In this document: positions 13,671-18,193 of the stretch, piece after piece
Numbering within the stretch: the stretch's first letter is position 1
Layout of the letters: each line of letters starts with the position of its first letter
NCBI GenBank assembly: GCA_035687255.1
Contig: DASRYI010000084.1
Coordinates: 1 to 18,193 of the forward strand
Source of the DNA: JAKEHA01 sp035687255
Lineage (GTDB): Bacteria; Krumholzibacteriota; Krumholzibacteriia; WVZY01; JAKEHA01
DNA length: 18,193 nt
Direction: 5' to 3'
Translations under genes and position numbers: made by a program
Notes under the pieces: generated by a model
The model's input: only the letters and a program-made list of their open reading frames with translations
The model's database searches: none
What the model was told of the DNA's origin: nothing

Positions 13671-16244
13671 TTACTTCACAAGCGTCATCTTTCTCACATC
13701 GGAGAAGCTGCCCGCGGTGATCCGGTAGAAGTACACACCGGAAGCCACCGAGCTGCCGTGGTCGTCCTTGCCGTTCCACTGCAGTGCATACGACCCGGCG
13801 CCCTTCGACTCGTCCACCAGTGTGCGCACCACCGCACCGCTCACGTCATAGACGCGCAGCGTCACGTGCGAGCGGGCCGCCAGTTCGTAACGAATGGTGG
13901 CCTCGGGGTTGAAGGGGTTGGGATACGCCGGCAGCAGCGCATTCCGGTGCGGCATGTCGCCCGCCGCCGTCACGCCACCGGTCAGCTCGAACGCGCTGGA
14001 AAGCACGGCGCTCGCACCACCCGGGTTGTACACAACGACGTCGTAGAAACCGTTCACGCCGCCGGTCATGTCGAAGTTGGCAATGATGCGATCCTTGCCC
14101 GCCCAGTACACCGACAGGGACGAGAAGGTCTGCGCGCCCTTGACCAGATCCACGCTGCCCGTCTTCGCAAACAACGCACCGTCGATCTGCAGTTGCACCA
14201 CTACGCTGGCCGAGTTCGTGGGCGTGATCGACACCGGCAGCGGTGCCGGCCAGCCACCCTTCATCGTGGTCGACACCGGATCGCCGTTGGCACTCGTCAG
14301 CGACAGCGCCACCGTGCTGGGACCATCGTAGCCGTTGCTGTTGGGCGCCGTGGCTCCATTGAGGGCGGTGTTGTTGGTGCTGCCCGGATACGGGTCACCG
14401 CTGTCGCCGCGGTTGGTGTTGTTCTCCAGGTTCTTGAGATTGTCGGCCTGCACCACCGCCAGTCCGCGCGGGCGGTTGTTGGACGGTCCGCCGGTCTGGT
14501 CGGCCAGGTCGGAGTGCCACACCACCAGTCCGCCGCTGGGCGCGGTACCCAGAATGTTGACGTCCGAACCGATGGCCTTGCGGTTCTCCACCAGGAAGTA
14601 CTCCGCGGGCGGATTCATGTCTTCGGCCCAGCCGTCCTCGCGCGCTTCGAAATCGGTGAAGTAGCTCTCGCCGCCGCCGCTCACGGAGATGTTGTCGATG
14701 GACGCCGAGCCGCACGCGGTGGTGAAGTAGCCGTCCTCATCGGACCAGCCCGGATCCGAAACGAACTGGAACGCCACCGTGTACGGTCCGGGGACGAGAT
14801 AGGGTGTCAGATCGATATTCGCGGTGCCCGATCCGGTTCCCGGAAGCGCGGGGTTGTTGTAGACCGCAAACGTGCTGGTGTTTCCGCCTGACGTGACTTT
14901 GCCGTAGAGGTAGTCGTACGAGGGTTCGACGGCGAACGTGTACTGGTACTGCAGCGACACGCTGCCGGAGCCGTTGTAGTTGAAGTCACGCGACACGGTG
15001 GTATTCCAGTTATTGCCATAGCCGCTGCCGGTGGCATCGGCCCAGTGGCGGCCGGTGGCCTCGGCAGACGTGAGCCCGCAGTGCATGGAGTAGCTGCCCG
15101 TGATCGGACACAACGTCGAGCGGCGCCACTTCTCCGCCGTCACATCCATGCGATAGACCTGCCGGTTCTGTTCGACGTTGGCAACATTGAAGGCTGTCGG
15201 CAGCGCCGGCGCCACCACCACATCGGTCCATCCCAGGAACGACTTCGACCACGCACCCATGTGTGCCGGATTGGTGGGCTGGTTCCAGTTGCCGCTGCTC
15301 ATGAGGTCCCACCATCCGCAGCCCTGCGATCCGCCGTCGGTGTCGTACAGATCGGGAAGCCCGAACGCATGACCGAACTCGTGACAGAACACGCCGATGT
15401 CGATCAACGTGGAGTTGTCACAGTTCAGGATGGGTTGAATCGTGTAGTCGTCAACCTTGATGAAACCGCCGCCCGTGCGCGGGTCGTTGGTCGTGTAGGG
15501 TCCCGCACCCCAGCCCGAAAGCGAAAAGCGGTGCGACCAGATGTGCCCGGTGAAACCACACTCGGCGCCGCTCTGCGGCTGCACGAATGAGACGAAGTCC
15601 ACATAGCCGTCGTCATCGCCGGAGTTGGGAATGCCGTCGGGGCCGTCGTTATCAAACTGCCCGAAGTCGATAGCGGCGTCGTTGGCCGCGATCGTAGTCT
15701 GAATGAGAGCCGGAATGTGTGCCGAGCTGCACAGGCCGTCACACGTGCCTGTGCCCGCGTAGTACGTGTTGGTGTTGGGGAGCGTCGTCCACCCGTACAC
15801 CGTTCCCGTCACGTGCAGATCGCCGTACGAGATTTCATCGTAGAACTGCGTCATGGTGCGCGGCGCAAACGGCCCGTTGAAGAGCTTCGTCTGCAACTGC
15901 GAGATCGGAAACGGATCCGCCCCGGTGTTGCTGTACTTCACGCAGAAAATCGGAACGTGGAAGGTGCCCGTCACTTCGTAGTTCTGGCGCGCGCTCGCGG
16001 TCATCAGATCGCGCTTGTAGAAGCCGCGGTCCGCGAGATACTGGTCGCGCGCTTCCTTGATCTTGAGAGTCTTATCGATCCACGCGTGTTTGAACTCGAA
16101 CTTTCCCTTACCCTGGATGTTCTCTTTCACCTCGGGGGGCATATCGACACCGGGCGCGGGTGAAACCACTTGCGCCCGAACCGTGGGCGCGGCGGCCACT
16201 GCGAAGGCAATGGTGAGCAAAAACACGAGAAGCTGTCGTCGCAT
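13671..16244 (-). CDS. secreted M6-family metalloprotease with FlgD-like C-terminal domain
   Basis: This 857-residue exported protease belongs to the M6 (immune inhibitor A) group. A signal peptide covers about 1-24 (ending VRAQ). The zinc site is HEFGHAFGLPD (H288, E289, H292, D298), with a downstream Met-turn WWDLMSSG (M315). An Asp-rich, probably calcium-binding loop lies at about 197-216 (DNDGPDGIPNSGDDDGYVD). Residues about 440-560 form a beta-rich region of jelly-roll character. The C-terminal 90 residues are a FlgD Ig-like domain: AYPNPFNPEATIRYEL, VYDVSGAVVRTL, GVYFYRI. Such ends serve secretion or surface attachment in FCB-type bacteria. Substrate is unknown. An AGGGGA-like ribosome site precedes the ATG. 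Confidence 0.93.
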   Translation of the reverse strand: MRRQLLVFLLTIAFAVAAAPTVRAQVVSPAPGVDMPPEVKENIQGKGKFEFKHAWIDKTLKIKEARDQYLADRGFYKRDLMTASARQNYEVTGTFHVPIFCVKYSNTGADPFPISQLQTKLFNGPFAPRTMTQFYDEISYGDLHVTGTVYGWTTLPNTNTYYAGTGTCDGLCSSAHIPALIQTTIAANDAAIDFGQFDNDGPDGIPNSGDDDGYVDFVSFVQPQSGAECGFTGHIWSHRFSLSGWGAGPYTTNDPRTGGGFIKVDDYTIQPILNCDNSTLIDIGVFCHEFGHAFGLPDLYDTDGGSQGCGWWDLMSSGNWNQPTNPAHMGAWSKSFLGWTDVVVAPALPTAFNVANVEQNRQVYRMDVTAEKWRRSTLCPITGSYSMHCGLTSAEATGRHWADATGSGYGNNWNTTVSRDFNYNGSGSVSLQYQYTFAVEPSYDYLYGKVTSGGNTSTFAVYNNPALPGTGSGTANIDLTPYLVPGPYTVAFQFVSDPGWSDEDGYFTTACGSASIDNISVSGGGESYFTDFEAREDGWAEDMNPPAEYFLVENRKAIGSDVNILGTAPSGGLVVWHSDLADQTGGPSNNRPRGLAVVQADNLKNLENNTNRGDSGDPYPGSTNNTALNGATAPNSNGYDGPSTVALSLTSANGDPVSTTMKGGWPAPLPVSITPTNSASVVVQLQIDGALFAKTGSVDLVKGAQTFSSLSVYWAGKDRIIANFDMTGGVNGFYDVVVYNPGGASAVLSSAFELTGGVTAAGDMPHRNALLPAYPNPFNPEATIRYELAARSHVTLRVYDVSGAVVRTLVDESKGAGSYALQWNGKDDHGSSVASGVYFYRITAGSFSDVRKMTLVK

Positions 16245-16301
16245 CGGATGTCCCCTTTGGATGGGTGGAGGGCAACGAACGGAGAAGTAAATCGGCCTTT
16301 A

Positions 16302-16309
16302 ATTATACT
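16302..16309. promoter_or_regulatory. overlapping divergent -10 boxes
   Basis: In the 211-base gap between the protease and sigma genes, minus-strand TATAAT (16302-16307) overlaps plus-strand TATACT (16304-16309). The first is a perfect -10 for the protease; the second could serve the sigma factor. Matching -35 boxes are poor on both sides. Confidence 0.4.
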
Positions 16310-16455
16310 ACAGCGGGGGGCGTCTTTGGGTATCCAACCTGCGTTATCGATTGCGCGAACAGCTTGCGACCGGCGACCGCGTGCGTTACCATGAATACAT
16401 CCCGCCCGGGAAACAACTGCGGTTCCCCACCTTGCCGCGGATCGGGCGAGTCTCC

Positions 16456-17325
16456 ATGAAATCGTTCAAACCCGGCCACCGGCCTGCTCCAAAATCGGAC
16501 GTGCAACGCGAGTCGCGCGTGCAGGAAGACCTGGCCCTGATCGAAATGGTCATGGGCGGATCCACCGCGCACTGGCACGCCTTCGTCGACCGCTACGCGG
16601 GACTCATCTACAGCGTGGTTCGCCGCCAGCTCTTCGTCGAAGACGAGGACGAAGTCCGCACCGTTTTTGCAGATATCCTGGAAGCGCTGTACCGCGGCAA
16701 GCTGGCCGAATTTCGCGGCAATTCGGAGCTTTCGACATGGTTGATCGTGGTTTCGCGCGGCAAGGCGCTGGACCACCTGCGCCATCTTCAGGGCCGGCGC
16801 AAACACCCGCAGGGGTACGACTCCCTGTCTCCGTTCGAACGCGAGGTGTTCCGCCTGCACCACGTGGAGGGCCTGGGATTCGACGCGGTGATTCACTCGC
16901 TGCAGTCGGCCAACATGCCCGCCAACGCGGAGATGATTGCGCACGCCGTTCTCAAGATTGAAGAAACGCTCGATCGCCATTACCTCCGCCGGCTCGAAGC
17001 GGACGCCCGGGCGCCCGCGCTGGGTGTGGTTTCCGGCCGGCTGCTGGAGTTTCTGAACCACATGGATATCCAGCGGGAGAATACCCACGACGAGCAACCC
17101 GACGACTTCATGGACCGCGACTCCACCGAGCGTATGGCGGCCCGGGTTCGCGAACTGCTGGCCGACCTCAGCGACGAGGAGCGCGACATCGTCCGCCTCC
17201 GCTTCGAGGAAGGCTGGACCGCACAACGAATTGCCGACGAAAAGGGGTTTCCGGGGCAGCGCCGGGTCTACACCATTCTCGACGGTGTGCTGCGCAAGCT
17301 GCGGCGGGGACTGGGTGGCGATTGA
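16456..17325 (+). CDS. sigma-70 family RNA polymerase sigma factor
   Basis: The first ATG of the frame (16456) gives 289 residues; upstream codons start only from TTG and were not used. Region 2 is visible at about 42-112: AFVDRYAGLIYSVVRRQL, VFADILEALYRGK, WLIVVSRGKALDHLR. The C-terminus holds region 4 (about 236-286): LSDEERDIVRLRFEEGWTAQ, then a helix-turn-helix ending in KLRRGLGGD. Between them, about 123-180, SPFEREVFRLHHVEGLGFDAV looks like a second region-4-like segment. An acidic linker (HDEQPDDFMDRD) follows it. Most sigma factors of this size have one region 4. It is followed after 89 bases by a membrane anti-sigma candidate, as in extracytoplasmic-function pairs. Confidence 0.85.
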   Translation: MKSFKPGHRPAPKSDVQRESRVQEDLALIEMVMGGSTAHWHAFVDRYAGLIYSVVRRQLFVEDEDEVRTVFADILEALYRGKLAEFRGNSELSTWLIVVSRGKALDHLRHLQGRRKHPQGYDSLSPFEREVFRLHHVEGLGFDAVIHSLQSANMPANAEMIAHAVLKIEETLDRHYLRRLEADARAPALGVVSGRLLEFLNHMDIQRENTHDEQPDDFMDRDSTERMAARVRELLADLSDEERDIVRLRFEEGWTAQRIADEKGFPGQRRVYTILDGVLRKLRRGLGGD

Positions 17326-17414
17326 GTAGAGGACGAGGCGGGGAATTTATCCCGGAGGTCCGTCTCTAACGGACAACGCAGCCGGGAGAAAGCACCCCCC
17401 GACTGCACCCCACA

Positions 17415-18193
17415 ATGACTGAGCTGCACCTGACAGATGATCAACTGGCCGCCCTCGTCGACGAGTCCCTGGCGGACTCGGAACGGGCATTTCTGATCGA
17501 GCATTTACGGTCGTGTCAGACCTGCCACGCCGCCTACCGCGACACGGTCCGGTATCGCGCCATCCTGGAAGCGGATAGCTCGGTGTTCCGGGCACCGGAT
17601 GCGATGGTCGAACTGGCCCGCGCTGTGGCGCGTCCCGCGCGTCCGCACCGGCGGTCCCACCGCTGGACCTGGTTGGAACCCCGGCTGGCGGCCGGGCTCA
17701 GCGCCGCTGCGGTGATACTCACTGTCGGCGTGGTCTGGTATACGCACCGCCAGCCGGCTCCCTCATCACTGTGGCTGCCGACCCTTAAGCAGGTGGCTGC
17801 CACCGCGTCGGCGGATGGCTCGATCGTGCTGCCGGGCGTGGAGGGCGTGGTGGCCGCCACCTCTCCGGAGCACCGGACCGGCTTTGTTCAGCCCGACGCG
17901 ACCATCGAAACCGCGCTCTCCGGTCTGACCAACGCCTACCGACAGCGCCCCAATGCCGATGTGGCCAACTGGCTGATCAGCGGGTACCTGGCCACCGGCG
18001 AACTGGAAAAGGGCCGTCTCTACATTCAGGACGCGCGCCTTCGTTTCCCCGACGACACGCGTTTCCTTGTCCTGGATGCCATCGTGGCCTACCGCACCAG
18101 CGACCTCGACCGCGCCGAGAATCTGCTCCGGACGGCGCTGGACACCAATCCTCGCGACGGCGCGGCGCTTCTCAATCTGGCGCTGGTTCAGTA
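17415..18193 (+). CDS. zinc-finger anti-sigma factor with TPR-like C-terminus (partial)
   Basis: The frame runs from an ATG at 17415 to the right edge (259 complete codons). The N-terminal 45 residues match the zinc-binding anti-sigma (zf-HC2) pattern H-x3-C-x2-C: H30, C34, C37 in EHLRSCQTC. One membrane helix follows a basic stretch, at about 90-109 (RLAAGLSAAAVILTVGVVWY). After it, a periplasmic region of low complexity leads to helical repeats from about 163 (NADVANWLISGYLATGELEKG, then DLDRAENLLRTALDTNP) that look like TPRs. Such proteins hold a cognate sigma factor at the membrane; the partner is probably the sigma factor just upstream. No clear Shine-Dalgarno precedes the ATG, so the start is the least certain point. 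Confidence 0.8.
   Translation, partial: MTELHLTDDQLAALVDESLADSERAFLIEHLRSCQTCHAAYRDTVRYRAILEADSSVFRAPDAMVELARAVARPARPHRRSHRWTWLEPRLAAGLSAAAVILTVGVVWYTHRQPAPSSLWLPTLKQVAATASADGSIVLPGVEGVVAATSPEHRTGFVQPDATIETALSGLTNAYRQRPNADVANWLISGYLATGELEKGRLYIQDARLRFPDDTRFLVLDAIVAYRTSDLDRAENLLRTALDTNPRDGAALLNLALVQ

Noticed and set aside
13758..14891. Open frame of 377 codons on the plus strand
   Set aside because: Antisense to the M6 protease C-terminal half, with Arg/His/Val-rich composition and no recognisable motif.
17358..17374. Short hairpin GTCCGT-CTCTA-ACGGAC between the sigma and anti-sigma genes
   Set aside because: The 6-bp stem has no T-tract and is short enough to arise by chance; the two genes are likely co-transcribed.
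1..18193. tRNA, rRNA, CRISPR array, insertion sequence or prophage
   Set aside because: No cloverleaf, regularly spaced repeats, transposase, integrase or terminal inverted repeats were seen on either strand.

Overview
This high-GC window (gene bodies mostly well above 60% GC) has the look of an uncultivated Gram-negative bacterium. It carries a cytochrome c maturation (Ccm, System I) operon, a periplasmic multi-heme cytochrome, and a secreted M6 protease ending in a FlgD-like 'YPNPFNP' surface domain. That combination is typical of FCB-type lineages such as Candidatus Eisenbacteria or Krumholzibacteriota. The lineage is an inference; no rRNA or marker gene is present to settle it.

Layout. 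(1) Positions 1-4212, minus strand: a secreted beta-propeller-like protein, a membrane-anchored diheme cytochrome c, and a DUF2075/Schlafen-group-3-type helicase with a nuclease-like N-terminus. The helicase runs off the left edge, overlaps the end of the cytochrome gene and is visibly poorer in GC. (2) Positions 4244-6367, minus strand: two paralogous small exported proteins with a CYM...HxxCxxxC signature, the second carrying a C-terminal heavy-metal-binding domain. They flank an SDR oxidoreductase; a near-consensus sigma-54 promoter lies upstream and a strong intrinsic terminator downstream. (3) Positions 6584-13648, plus strand: a tightly packed Ccm operon in the order ccmE, ccmF, ccmH, ccmI-like, an unnamed carboxypeptidase-regulatory-like protein, ccmA, ccmB, ccmC, ccmD-like. 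It is preceded by a good sigma-70 promoter and closed by a 15-bp hairpin. (4) Positions 13671-16244, minus strand: the M6 metalloprotease. (5) Positions 16456-18193, plus strand: a sigma factor and a zinc-finger anti-sigma/TPR protein cut by the right edge.

How it fits together. CcmABCD would load heme onto CcmE, and CcmF/H/I would attach it to CxxCH apocytochromes such as the diheme protein in the same window. Several Ccm parts are variant: CcmE has Cys in place of the heme-binding His (CxxxY), CcmH has a CxCxC-type cluster instead of a simple CxxC, CcmI is only a short N-terminal module, and no CcmG lies in the operon. An extra membrane-anchored protein with a periplasmic beta domain and a CcmI-like cytoplasmic tail sits between ccmI and ccmA. 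This altered Ccm operon, with its undescribed extra member, is the best candidate for something new here. The CYM protein pair under a sigma-54 promoter and the sigma factor with two region-4-like segments come next.
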